Shown here piece after piece: positions 25,828-34,339 of a stretch of 64,000 nucleotides of DNA. Under the pieces are notes generated by a model, which worked only from the letters and a program-made list of their open reading frames with translations, was not told the origin of the DNA and did no database searches. Origin of the DNA: Roseibium sp. Sym1 (GTDB lineage Bacteria; Pseudomonadota; Alphaproteobacteria; Rhizobiales; Stappiaceae); assembly GCF_027359675.1 (NCBI RefSeq), contig NZ_CP114786.1:3012501-3076500 (forward strand), written 5' to 3'. Each line of letters begins with the position of its first letter. Within the stretch, counting starts at the first letter, position 1. The position numbers and the translations under genes were made by a program.

Positions 25828-26784
25828 ATGGGGGACATCCTACGGCTGGTCTTCAAGAGACTTGGCTTGGGTGTGATCACGCTTTTCGTGGTTTCAATCC
25901 TGATCTTCTTTGCGGTCGAGCTGCTGCCGGGCGACATCGCGCAGGCCGTTCTCGGCCAGGGGGCAACACCTGAAACGGTTGCCGCGCTTCGTGAAAAACT
26001 CGGCCTCGATCAGCCGGCCATTTTCCGGTATTTCCAATGGCTGGCAGGGGCCCTGACCGGTGACTTCGGCGTTTCCCTGGTCTCCGGTGAACGCGTCAGC
26101 GCCGCCATCAGCGACCGCTTCATCAACACGCTGTTCCTGGCGACATACGCCGCGGTGATCGCTGTGCCGATCTCCATCATTCTCGGCGTGATCGTGGCGC
26201 TGCTGCGCAACACCCTGTTCGACCGGGTTGCCAACGTCGTCACCCTGACCTCCATCTCCTCTCCGGAGTTCTTTCTCGGGTACATCCTGATCCTCTATCT
26301 CGCCGTGAAGACCAACTACTTCCCGGCAATTGCGAGTCTCAGCGCTGACATGTCCTTTGCGGATCTTCTGCACCGGACCTTCCTGCCGGCGCTGACGCTG
26401 GTCCTGGTCGTGACGGCGCACATGATGCGCATGACCCGGGCGGCGATCATCAACCTTCTGGCCTCGCCCTATATCGAAATGGCAAGGCTCAAGGGCGTTC
26501 CGCCCTGGAAGGTGATCGTCAAGCACGCGCTGCCCAATGCCTGGGCGCCGATCATCAACGTGGTGGCGCTCAATCTCGCCTATCTCATCACCGGTGTGGT
26601 CCTGGTGGAAGTGGTCTTTGTCTATCCCGGCATCGGCCAGCTTCTGGTGGACGCGGTTGCCAAGCGCGATTTCCCGATCGTGCAGGCCTGCTGTCTCATC
26701 TTCGCCGCTACCTTCATCCTGCTGAATCTGGCAGCCGATGTCGGGGCGATCCTGACCAATCCGCGCCTGCGGCACCCGAAGTGA
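25828..26784 (+). CDS. ABC transporter permease (DppB-type)
   Basis: A 318-residue permease with six membrane segments and the DppB-family N-terminus (RLVFKRLGLGVITLFVVSIL) and LLPGD motif. The cytoplasmic EAA-type loop is visible as YIEMARLKGVPPWKVIVKHALPNA in the last third. The ATG at 25828 has GGAGGG at a proper distance; the open frame 36 bases longer lacks one. It forms the pore together with the next gene. Confidence 0.92.
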   Translation: MGDILRLVFKRLGLGVITLFVVSILIFFAVELLPGDIAQAVLGQGATPETVAALREKLGLDQPAIFRYFQWLAGALTGDFGVSLVSGERVSAAISDRFINTLFLATYAAVIAVPISIILGVIVALLRNTLFDRVANVVTLTSISSPEFFLGYILILYLAVKTNYFPAIASLSADMSFADLLHRTFLPALTLVLVVTAHMMRMTRAAIINLLASPYIEMARLKGVPPWKVIVKHALPNAWAPIINVVALNLAYLITGVVLVEVVFVYPGIGQLLVDAVAKRDFPIVQACCLIFAATFILLNLAADVGAILTNPRLRHPK

Positions 26785-26794
26785 GGACAGCGAC

Positions 26795-27859
26795 ATGAGC
26801 ACATTCGTTATCGGATATTATGCGCTGCTGATCGGAGCGTCCTGTCTCGCAGCCTATTTCAAACGGCGGGAGATTTTCCTGCTGATCTTCTCCCTGACCC
26901 TCGTTTCGTTTGTCACCGGGATCGTCGGCGGCGCTCCGGCGCTCCGGCTCATAACCACATTCGCCGGTCTGCTGGCCCTCGCGGCGGGAACATCCTATGC
27001 GTTCCGCGAATTCCTGATCCTGATCACGCCGGAAGGCGTGGCCAAGGAGCTCAGGACGGCACCGCTGACGGCGGCCTTCGGCATGTTCGTGATCTTCACC
27101 TATGCCATTGCCGGGATCTTCGCGCCGGTGATCGCGCCCTTCGGCGAGGCACAGGTGATTTCGTCGGCATTCGCGCCGCCGGATGAAACCATGCTGCTCG
27201 GGGCCGACCAGCTTGGCCGCGACATGTTCAGCCGCATCATCTACGGTGCCCGCAACTCGGTCGGCCTGGCGCTGCTCGCGACCGGACTTGCCTTCTTCAT
27301 GGGAGCCTTCGCGGGTCTACTCGCGGCGACCAAGGGGGGCTGGTTCGACCAGTTCATGGGCCGCTTCGCGGACGTGATCATGTCCGTGCCCTCGCTGGTC
27401 TTCGCGCTCCTGATGCTGAGTATCTTCGGGACCAACCTGGCGGTGATCGTCATCGTTGTCGCCGTGATCTATTCGCCACGTGTCTTCCGCCTGACCCGCG
27501 CGGTCGCCGGAAACGTGGTGGTGATGGATTACATCGAGGCAGCCAAGCTGCGCGGGGAAGGCACGTGGTACCTGATCCGCAGGGAGATCCTGCCGAACTC
27601 GACCGCACCGCTGATCGCCGAATTCGGCCTGGAATTCTGCTTCGTTTTCCTGCTGATCGCCGGTCTGTCGTTCCTGGGCCTCGGCATTCAGCCGCCGACC
27701 GCCGACTGGGGCTCCATGGTGCGCGAGAACGCCACGCTGATCTCGTTCGGTGAACTCACGCCGCTGATCCCGGCAGCCGCCATCGCGTTGCTCACGGTCG
27801 CGGTCAACTTTGTCGTCGACTGGATGCTGTTCCGGTCCTCCGGCCTGAAGGAGGTTTGA
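26795..27859 (+). CDS. ABC transporter permease (DppC-type) with extra N-terminal membrane segments
   Basis: A 354-residue permease, about 50 residues longer than usual. The canonical DppC part starts near residue 95, with LGADQLGRDMFSRIIYGARNS near residue 137, the EAA loop DYIEAAKLRGEGTWYLIRREILPN and the GLSFLGLGIQPPTADWG signature. Before it lie about three additional hydrophobic stretches (residues ~3-20, 28-45, 50-68). These replace the usual short cytoplasmic tail. It is 10 bases downstream of the DppB-type gene and overlaps nothing. Confidence 0.9.
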   Translation: MSTFVIGYYALLIGASCLAAYFKRREIFLLIFSLTLVSFVTGIVGGAPALRLITTFAGLLALAAGTSYAFREFLILITPEGVAKELRTAPLTAAFGMFVIFTYAIAGIFAPVIAPFGEAQVISSAFAPPDETMLLGADQLGRDMFSRIIYGARNSVGLALLATGLAFFMGAFAGLLAATKGGWFDQFMGRFADVIMSVPSLVFALLMLSIFGTNLAVIVIVVAVIYSPRVFRLTRAVAGNVVVMDYIEAAKLRGEGTWYLIRREILPNSTAPLIAEFGLEFCFVFLLIAGLSFLGLGIQPPTADWGSMVRENATLISFGELTPLIPAAAIALLTVAVNFVVDWMLFRSSGLKEV

Positions 27860-27861
27860 GC

Positions 27862-29514
27862 ATGGTTCCAAAGAAAGACGTCCTGCTTCAAGTCAGGGAT
27901 CTTCGTATCGAAGGGTATTCCGACGAAAAGTGGATCGAGATTGTCCACGGTGTCGATCTCACCCTGCACAAGGGGGAGGTGCTCGGCCTGATCGGGGAAT
28001 CGGGGGCCGGCAAATCGACCATCGGCCTCGCTGCCATGGGCTTTGCGCGCGATGGCTGCCGGATCTCCGGCGGCTCCATCGAGTTCGACGGCATGGAGCT
28101 GACGACCACGCCGGAAAGTGACCTCAGGGCGCTGCGCGGCTCGCGCATTGCCTATGTGGCCCAGTCGGCGGCGGCCTCGTTCAATCCGGCGCACAAGATC
28201 ATCGACCAGCATACGGAAGCGCCGATCCAGTATCGCATTTCCAAACGGGTCGAGGCGCAGGAAGACGCGATGCAGCTCTATGAGCGGTTGCGTCTGCCCA
28301 ATCCGAGCGAGATCGGTTTCCGCTATCCGCACCAGGTTTCGGGCGGACAGCTTCAGCGCGCCATGACCGCCATGGCGATGGCCTGCCGGCCGGACCTGAT
28401 CATCTTCGATGAGCCTACCACCGCGCTGGACGTGACCACGCAGATCGAGGTTCTGGCCGCGATCCGCGACATTGTCGACCAGTTCAACACGGCCGCGATC
28501 TACATCACGCACGACCTTGCGGTCGTTGCGCAGATGGCGGACACGATCAAGGTCCTGCTGAAGGGCGAGGAAGTCGAGGAAGCGCCGACCGCGCAAATGC
28601 TCGACAAGCCGAAGGAAGACTACACCAAGAGCCTTTGGGCCGTGCGCAGCTTCAAGCGTCCGCAAAAGTCCCGCCCCACGGGACCGGACGCCGTGCCGAT
28701 CGTCTCGGTGCAGGGCATCGATGCGGCCTATGGCAAGACCAAGGTGCTCGACGATGTCTCGTTCGACATCTATCCGGGCATGACCGTCGCCGTGGTCGGG
28801 GAATCAGGATCCGGCAAGTCGACCACCGCACGCTGCATCACGGGCCTGCTGCCGCCGACAAAGGGAAAGATCCTCTTCAACGGCGAGGAACTGCCGGCCA
28901 AGTATACCGACCGTACGAAAGACCAGCTGCGCCAGGCGCAGATGATCTACCAGATGGCGGATACTGCGCTCAATCCGAAGATCAGGATCAGCGAGATCAT
29001 CGGCCGGCCGGCGCAGTTCTATAGCGGATTGCACGGGGCGGAACTGAAGAGCCGGGTGGACGAGCTTCTCGACCTGATCGAGCTGGATCCGTCCAAGTTC
29101 TACAACCGCTATCCGCCGGAACTCTCCGGCGGCCAGAAGCAGCGTGTCGGTATCGCCCGGGCGCTGGCGGCGGATCCGGCCTTCATCATCTGCGACGAGG
29201 TGACAAGTGCGCTTGACCAGCTTGTCGCAGAAGGGATCCTGAAGCTGCTCGACCGGCTGCAGCAGGAGTTCAACCTGGCCTACATGTTCATCACCCACGA
29301 CCTGGCGACCGTGCGCTCGATCGCTGACGAAGTGGTGGTGATGCAGAAGGGCAAGGTGGTCGAACAGGGGCCGAAGGACGAAATGTTCACGCCGCCGCAT
29401 CACCCCTACACGGATCTGCTGCTGTCGTCGGTTCCCGAAATGGACCCGAACTGGCTGACGACACTGCTCGAGGAACGCGGCACGGACGCCATCGGCGAAG
29501 CCGCCGACGTGTGA
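27862..29514 (+). CDS. ABC transporter fused ATP-binding protein (DppD-DppF type)
   Basis: A 550-residue protein with two complete nucleotide-binding domains. Domain 1 has Walker A GESGAGKST (~res 48), signature VSGGQLQR and Walker B LIIFDEPTTALD. Domain 2 has GESGSGKST (~313), LSGGQKQR and FIICDEVTSALD. Both have the ITHDLA H-loop. Each domain ends with the oligopeptide-type C-terminal extension (PHHPYT in the second). It energises the two upstream permeases. The ATG at 27862 is 7 bases after AAGGAGG; the TTG two codons earlier is too close to it. Confidence 0.93.
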   Translation: MVPKKDVLLQVRDLRIEGYSDEKWIEIVHGVDLTLHKGEVLGLIGESGAGKSTIGLAAMGFARDGCRISGGSIEFDGMELTTTPESDLRALRGSRIAYVAQSAAASFNPAHKIIDQHTEAPIQYRISKRVEAQEDAMQLYERLRLPNPSEIGFRYPHQVSGGQLQRAMTAMAMACRPDLIIFDEPTTALDVTTQIEVLAAIRDIVDQFNTAAIYITHDLAVVAQMADTIKVLLKGEEVEEAPTAQMLDKPKEDYTKSLWAVRSFKRPQKSRPTGPDAVPIVSVQGIDAAYGKTKVLDDVSFDIYPGMTVAVVGESGSGKSTTARCITGLLPPTKGKILFNGEELPAKYTDRTKDQLRQAQMIYQMADTALNPKIRISEIIGRPAQFYSGLHGAELKSRVDELLDLIELDPSKFYNRYPPELSGGQKQRVGIARALAADPAFIICDEVTSALDQLVAEGILKLLDRLQQEFNLAYMFITHDLATVRSIADEVVVMQKGKVVEQGPKDEMFTPPHHPYTDLLLSSVPEMDPNWLTTLLEERGTDAIGEAADV

Positions 29515-29549
29515 TCCGATCTGCCGCAGGCAGATTGCCAGGCAAAAGC

Positions 29550-29582
29550 AAACACCCCCGGATCATCGATCCGGGGGTGTTT
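29550..29582. terminator. Bidirectional Rho-independent-type terminator
   Basis: AAACACCCCCGGATC and GATCCGGGGGTGTTT form a perfect 15-bp stem around a 3-base loop. It is flanked by A-rich sequence on the left and T-rich on the right. It lies 35 bases after the ABC ATPase stop and 32 bases beyond the 3' end of the small convergent gene, so it can serve both. Confidence 0.9.
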
Positions 29583-29614
29583 GAAACTCTATGCGGAGTG
29601 TCAGACGCGCGTCT

Positions 29615-29737
29615 TCAGCCGACCATCATATAGCCGGACAGAACCATTGCGCCGACAATGACCGCGTAGATACCGACCAGGGCCGGCCACGTTCCGCTGT
29701 GCTCTTTATACTCACGAATGAGATCATCACGGGTCAT
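29615..29737 (-). CDS. Small single-pass membrane protein, 40 residues, function unknown
   Basis: Read from the ATG at 29737 the product is MTRDDLIREYKEHSGTWPAL followed by a hydrophobic segment of about 20 residues ending SGYMMVG. A strong Shine-Dalgarno (CAGGAGG) lies 6 bases upstream of the ATG, and the shared terminator lies just beyond the stop. The charged N-terminal helix plus one membrane span resembles small regulatory or oxidase-associated subunits, but I recognise no family. It is convergent with the ABC operon and preceded by AT-rich, promoter-like DNA. Confidence 0.7.
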   Translation of the reverse strand: MTRDDLIREYKEHSGTWPALVGIYAVIVGAMVLSGYMMVG

Positions 29738-30343
29738 GCCGACCTCCTGGGATGCCTGCCAATTGTGCAGGATGATGGCTGTTTAATCTAACGCGACACT
29801 TAAGCGACGGAAGTTAAGAATTCAATGCGGCAAATCAAGAATTTCACTCCAATTTTTGCATAGCAGAGCTGCCGTAAGACCGAATTTTGCAGAGCTGGTT
29901 CGAAAAAGACCCTGATTTCAGACTTGCCGCAACGTAAGTCCAAGGGTGGCGTGGCGGAAATGTCCCTGGATCCTTTTCCCTCACCCAGCGCGTTTATATG
30001 ACCAAGGTGTGCCTTGCTCTGCAGCCTTCAAACCAGGGTGTTCACGTTGCCGGGTCCACCCGGGTTTCGAACGTCGCCCAACCATTGGAGATCCCGCAGC
30101 AAACCGCATGTGGAGGTCCGGTTTCCCGTCCTTTCAGTCAGCGGAATTTCGCTGGCCTCTGCGCTGAGAAAGGTATCCCCGACCAGGCGGCACGAGGGAG
30201 TAATCTCGTAATTCAATGCAGTTGAAAATTAACTGGTAATTAATTCTTCCTCCCTCTTTTAAATATATTACGAGTTCCAAAAGAATATTTTCCGTATTTT
30301 GTTGTTGTTAGGTTCGCCTCAGTGAGCATTCATGAGGTGATAG
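29738..30343. other. Intergenic region upstream of the polysaccharide lyase gene
   Basis: About 600 bases with no convincing gene. Short open frames on both strands between 29946 and 30225 have no family resemblance or ribosome sites. The last 110 bases are strongly AT-rich (AATTAACTGGTAATTAATT near 30229, TTTTAAATATATTACG near 30258) and probably carry the promoter and operators of the lyase gene. The AATTAA...TTAATT dyad is a candidate regulatory site. Confidence 0.4.
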
Positions 30344-32725
30344 ATGCCTGTTATATTTGTCGGTGGTGGTGAATATTTAAGCTTAGGCAGCTCATTTTTT
30401 GAGCAGTTGGAGCCGGGGACGGATATTGTCATCAGGGAGGGGACTTATACTGACGTTAACATTGACGTCCCCGAAGGGCTGAATTCGTCTGGCGACCAGC
30501 CAATCAGGATACTTGCCGAGAGCGGCAATGTGACATTCACCGGAAATGTCGGGATCTCGCTGGCTGGTGACTACACCCAGGTTTCCGGGTTCACTTTCAA
30601 GGAGACGGGGGACCATGCGATCGATGTTTATGGCGACGGTGTCGAGATTTCCGGCAACAGCTTCATCGATTGCGGGGATGCGGCCAATACCGGATCGCAT
30701 ATTGTCCAGATCCACAGTACGGCACAGAACACGGTCTTCAGCGGAAACGAGGTATCCGGCTCGACATCGATCACGCTGAAGATCAGGGCAGGAGACATCG
30801 GCGCGGATGAACAGCCGACAGGCTCGCTGGTCGAAAACAACTATTTCCACGACATCGAGCGTCTGTCCGACAACGGGCAGGAGGTCATCCAGATCGCCGG
30901 CCCTGACGGGAGCTGGTATGGCGACGGGCCGCAAATCGACCTGCAGACCGTGATCCAGAACAACACCTTTTACCGGACCAATGGCGACGTCGAAGTCATA
31001 TCCATAAAGGTCGGCGGCAACACAGTGAGCAACAACCTGTTTCTCGACATGGATGCGGCACCCACAGTTCGCAATGGCGGCGACAACATCATCGAAGACA
31101 ATGTCCTTGTCGAAACCCGGCCCATACGTCTCTTCGGGACCGGAACGACCGTGGAAGACAACATCATCGTCAATCCGACGCAGGCAGGCCTCTACATTGG
31201 CAATGGCAGCGAGACCTATCAGGCGGCAACGGACAATCTGGTGACGGGCAATCTTGTTTACAGCGAAGGTTCCATCAATGCCGTCAAGTTCTCCTCGCCG
31301 TCGGGCGAGGAGTTCACCATCGCCACTGGAAACGATATCTCCGGCAACAATTTCATTGTTCCAGAAGGGGTCGAGAAATACTTCTATTTCAATCCCGATT
31401 TTGCCGAGGCAGATTACATCGCCGCCAACGACATTGCCGGCAATGTCAGCAATCCCGACGACCCCCGGCTGCAAACCGTCCTCGACAATTTTCTCCTTCC
31501 GGATATTGCCGAACTGCTGGAACTCGGGTTCGGCAGCGGCACGGTCGAGGCACCGGTCGCGATTTATGACGGCAATTCTGTAGACGGGGCTGACTGGTAC
31601 CAGTTCGGCTCGGATGCCGACGAGACCTTGGTGGGCAGCGCTGGAACCGACTTCATCTACGGCGGCCTGGGAGATGACCGTCTTTACGGCAAGGACGGGG
31701 CTGACAGCCTCTCCGGAGGCAGCGGCACCGACTATATCGACGGCGGCACGGGCAACGACACCGTCGATGGCGGTGAGGGCGACGACCGGCTGATCGGCCG
31801 TGAGGGTGACGATACTCTGCTCGGCGGGGCGGGGAACGACTATCTCAACGGCGGCCTGGGCAACGATATCTTCCACGGGGGTGTCGGAAACGACAAGATC
31901 TCCGCCGGCCTCGGCGCGGACATATTGTGGGGTGAGGAGGACGACGATGCGCTTTATGGCCGGGAAGACGACGATATTCTTTACGGCGGCACGGGGGACG
32001 ATTACCTCAGTGGCGACGAAGGCAATGACACGCTGCACGGCGACGAGGGCAGCGATACCCTGAAAGGACGGGTCGGTGACGACACGCTTTACGGCGGATC
32101 AGGTGACGACCGCCTTGAAGGAGGGGACGGTGAAGACGTTCTCTACGGCGGTGACAGCAAGGACCTGCTGTTCGGCAATGCCGGCAATGATGTCCTTTTT
32201 GGTGAGGCCGGAGAAGACAGGCTTGGCGGCGGCGGCGGCGACGATGAGTTGTCGGGCGGCGGCAACAACGATGTCCTTTACGGCAATGACGGGTTCGACA
32301 GACTGGATGGCGGAGCCGGCAACGACTATCTCAGCGGCGGTAACGGCGATGATGTGCTGCTAGGTGCCGACGGCTACGATTTTCTCTATGGCGGTGCGGA
32401 TGCCGACCAGTTGACCGGCGGCATGGGGCGCGATGAACTGCAGGGTGGTTCCGGTGCCGACACGTTCGTCTTCCTCGAGACCGACGACTACCGCGACACG
32501 GTCCTGGATTTCAAATCCAGTGAGAATGACCGCCTTGACCTGAGTGACTTTTTTGCAGGCCTAGAGGCCTCCGCAGGGGAATTGTTCGACAGCTATATCG
32601 GCATTCGATCCACGAGCATCGGAACGATTGTCTCCGTCCTGGACCCGGCAGGCGAGGGCGGTCCGGTGGACGTGGCCCTCTTGAGCAATCACGCCTCGCT
32701 GGATATGGACAGTTTCATTTTCTGA
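30344..32725 (+). CDS. Polysaccharide lyase family 6 (alginate lyase-like) with RTX repeats, type I secreted
   Basis: A 793-residue protein. Residues ~1-400 form a right-handed parallel beta-helix with many N-rich coils (SGNSFIDCGD, VENNYFHDI, SNNLFLD). The PL6 catalytic pair is recognisable as Lys222 (ISIKVGGNT) and Arg243 (TVRNGGDN), 21 residues apart as in chondroitinase B and alginate lyases. Residues ~425-700 contain repeated GGxGxDxLxG calcium-binding nonapeptides, and a C-terminal hydrophobic DSFIF-type end follows, typical of type I secretion. There is no Sec signal. Likely exolytic or endolytic on alginate, less likely chondroitin. No T1SS genes are nearby. The ATG has GAGGTGATAG upstream. 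Confidence 0.85.
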   Translation: MPVIFVGGGEYLSLGSSFFEQLEPGTDIVIREGTYTDVNIDVPEGLNSSGDQPIRILAESGNVTFTGNVGISLAGDYTQVSGFTFKETGDHAIDVYGDGVEISGNSFIDCGDAANTGSHIVQIHSTAQNTVFSGNEVSGSTSITLKIRAGDIGADEQPTGSLVENNYFHDIERLSDNGQEVIQIAGPDGSWYGDGPQIDLQTVIQNNTFYRTNGDVEVISIKVGGNTVSNNLFLDMDAAPTVRNGGDNIIEDNVLVETRPIRLFGTGTTVEDNIIVNPTQAGLYIGNGSETYQAATDNLVTGNLVYSEGSINAVKFSSPSGEEFTIATGNDISGNNFIVPEGVEKYFYFNPDFAEADYIAANDIAGNVSNPDDPRLQTVLDNFLLPDIAELLELGFGSGTVEAPVAIYDGNSVDGADWYQFGSDADETLVGSAGTDFIYGGLGDDRLYGKDGADSLSGGSGTDYIDGGTGNDTVDGGEGDDRLIGREGDDTLLGGAGNDYLNGGLGNDIFHGGVGNDKISAGLGADILWGEEDDDALYGREDDDILYGGTGDDYLSGDEGNDTLHGDEGSDTLKGRVGDDTLYGGSGDDRLEGGDGEDVLYGGDSKDLLFGNAGNDVLFGEAGEDRLGGGGGDDELSGGGNNDVLYGNDGFDRLDGGAGNDYLSGGNGDDVLLGADGYDFLYGGADADQLTGGMGRDELQGGSGADTFVFLETDDYRDTVLDFKSSENDRLDLSDFFAGLEASAGELFDSYIGIRSTSIGTIVSVLDPAGEGGPVDVALLSNHASLDMDSFIF

Positions 32726-32730
32726 CGCAT

Positions 32731-33522
32731 TCAGTCTTCCGGGAGACTTTCGCGGAGCTGCAGCGCCTGCCTGGCCGCCTGGCGGATCGCGGCCGCGTAG
32801 AGGGTGACATCGATGGTCGTGGCGACAAACAGGGCGCCGAGCTCGAGGCAGGTGCGCGCGAAATCCCGGTTTGTGGTCAGGATCCCGGGCGCCTTGCCGG
32901 CGTCACGGGTCCGGGTCAGGGCATCCATGATGCTCGAGACCACGTCCGGGTGCATCGGCTCGCCGATATGGCCCATGTCGGCGGCCAGATCAGACGGGCC
33001 GATGAAGACCCCGTCGATGCCGTCGACGGACAGGATGCCGTCCAGCTCCGCGAGGCCTGCGCGGTTCTCCACCTGAACCAGCAGGCAGATCTCCCGGTCC
33101 GCGGATTTCAGGTAGTCGGGAATGGCGGAAAAGCGCGAGGCCCGGGCCAGCGACGAGCCGACGCCGCGCACGCCGTTCGGCGGGTAGCGCACCGCACGCA
33201 CCAGGTCTTCGGCCTGATCCCGGCTTTCCACCATCGGGACCAGCAACGTCTGGGCCCCGGCATCCAGGAACTGCTTGATCAGGACGGTGTCGCCGACGGG
33301 CAGGCGAACGACCGGCTTGCTGCTTGAAGCCTCGACGACCTGGAGCTGGGCCATCATGGAACGCAGGTCGTTGGGCGCGTGCTCGCAGTCGATCAGCAGC
33401 CAGTCGAAACCGGCCGTGGCGGTGATCTCGGCGGCGTAGGCGTCGGCAAGGCCCACCCAGCAGCCCATCTGGGCCTGGCCATTCTTGAGAGCGGCTTTGA
33501 ACAGGTTCTCGGGCGCAGGCAT
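32731..33522 (-). CDS. hpaI: 4-hydroxy-2-oxoheptanedioate aldolase
   Basis: A 263-residue class II HpcH/HpaI aldolase. It has DWLLIDCEHAPND near residue 35, the conserved Arg-containing VRLPVGD, VQVENRAG and FIGPSDLAADMGH with metal ligands. The enzyme cleaves 4-hydroxy-2-oxoheptanedioate to pyruvate and succinate semialdehyde, the last step of homoprotocatechuate meta-cleavage. The start at 33522 was chosen because the family begins shortly before NLFKAAL; the open frame runs further upstream into hpaH. Its stop is only 5 bases from the convergent lyase gene stop. Confidence 0.92.
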   Translation of the reverse strand: MPAPENLFKAALKNGQAQMGCWVGLADAYAAEITATAGFDWLLIDCEHAPNDLRSMMAQLQVVEASSSKPVVRLPVGDTVLIKQFLDAGAQTLLVPMVESRDQAEDLVRAVRYPPNGVRGVGSSLARASRFSAIPDYLKSADREICLLVQVENRAGLAELDGILSVDGIDGVFIGPSDLAADMGHIGEPMHPDVVSSIMDALTRTRDAGKAPGILTTNRDFARTCLELGALFVATTIDVTLYAAAIRQAARQALQLRESLPED

Positions 33523-33532
33523 GAAACTTCCT

Positions 33533-34339
33533 TCAGGCAAAAGAACAGGAGACGGATCCGAACGGTCCGAAATCGGCATGGATCCTTGAACCGGACGGAC
33601 ATTCCACCGGGCGGATGAAGGACCCGGAGAGGATCACCTGACCGGCCTCGATGGTCTGGCCGTAACCGGCCATGCGCCGTGCCAGCCAGACGATGCTTTC
33701 GACCGGATCGTCGAGGACCCCCGCGCCGAGGCCTGTTTCCTCGACCTCGCCGTTGCGCGCGACGATCGCGCCGGTCCAGCGCAGGTCGAATGCCAGCGGG
33801 TCGTGTTTCTCCACACCGAGAACAAGCCCCGCATTTGCGGCGTTGTCGGCGATCGTGTCGAAGACCTTGCGCGTCTGGCCCGTTTCAGGGTCCGCGCGCA
33901 GGATGCGGGTGTCGAGGATTTCAAGGCTCGGGCAGACGTGATCCGTTGCCGCCAGGACCTCCTCCCGGGTGACCGTTTCGCCCGCGAGCGGAGCCTTCAT
34001 CACGAAGGCGATTTCGGCCTCGATGCGGGGCTGGATGAAGCGGCCGGCCGGCACGGTCGCACCGGTCTCGAACAGCATGTCGTCGAAGAGAACGCCGCTG
34101 TCGGGGATGTCGATCTTGAGCGCGTCCTGCATGGCCTTCGAGGTCAGGCCGATCTTCCAGCCGATCACCTTGCGGCCTTCAGCCAGTTTGGCTGCAGCGA
34201 AGGCCTTCTGGATGGCATAGGCACCGTCCATGTCGAGGTCCGGATGGCGCCGGGTGAGGAGGCCGATCTGGTCGCGGGATTTTTCGGCGGCAAGAAGATC
34301 CGCGGCTGCCCCGGCAATGTCCGTGTCTGTCAGACTCAT
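33533..34339 (-). CDS. hpaH: 2-oxo-hept-4-ene-1,7-dioate hydratase
   Basis: A 268-residue member of the MhpD/HpaH hydratase group. It has GWKIGLTSKAMQ near residue 60, PRIEAEIAFVM near residue 105 with acidic metal ligands, and a C-terminal GSFIRPVECPSG. HpaH adds water to 2-oxo-hept-4-ene-1,7-dioate to make the HpaI substrate. It overlaps the upstream FAH-family gene by 4 bases, showing operon coupling. Confidence 0.92.
   Translation of the reverse strand: MSLTDTDIAGAAADLLAAEKSRDQIGLLTRRHPDLDMDGAYAIQKAFAAAKLAEGRKVIGWKIGLTSKAMQDALKIDIPDSGVLFDDMLFETGATVPAGRFIQPRIEAEIAFVMKAPLAGETVTREEVLAATDHVCPSLEILDTRILRADPETGQTRKVFDTIADNAANAGLVLGVEKHDPLAFDLRWTGAIVARNGEVEETGLGAGVLDDPVESIVWLARRMAGYGQTIEAGQVILSGSFIRPVECPSGSRIHADFGPFGSVSCSFA

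Noticed and set aside
29946-30225. Three overlapping 60-75 codon frames upstream of the lyase gene
   Set aside because: No ribosome site, no motif, and overlapping frames on both strands; treated as non-coding. A CCGGGTTTCGAA stretch looked tRNA-like, but no cloverleaf arms could be formed.
30392-32038. 548-codon minus-strand open frame opposite the lyase gene
   Set aside because: It mirrors the repetitive beta-helix and RTX coding sequence; valine-rich composition is a by-product of the repeats.
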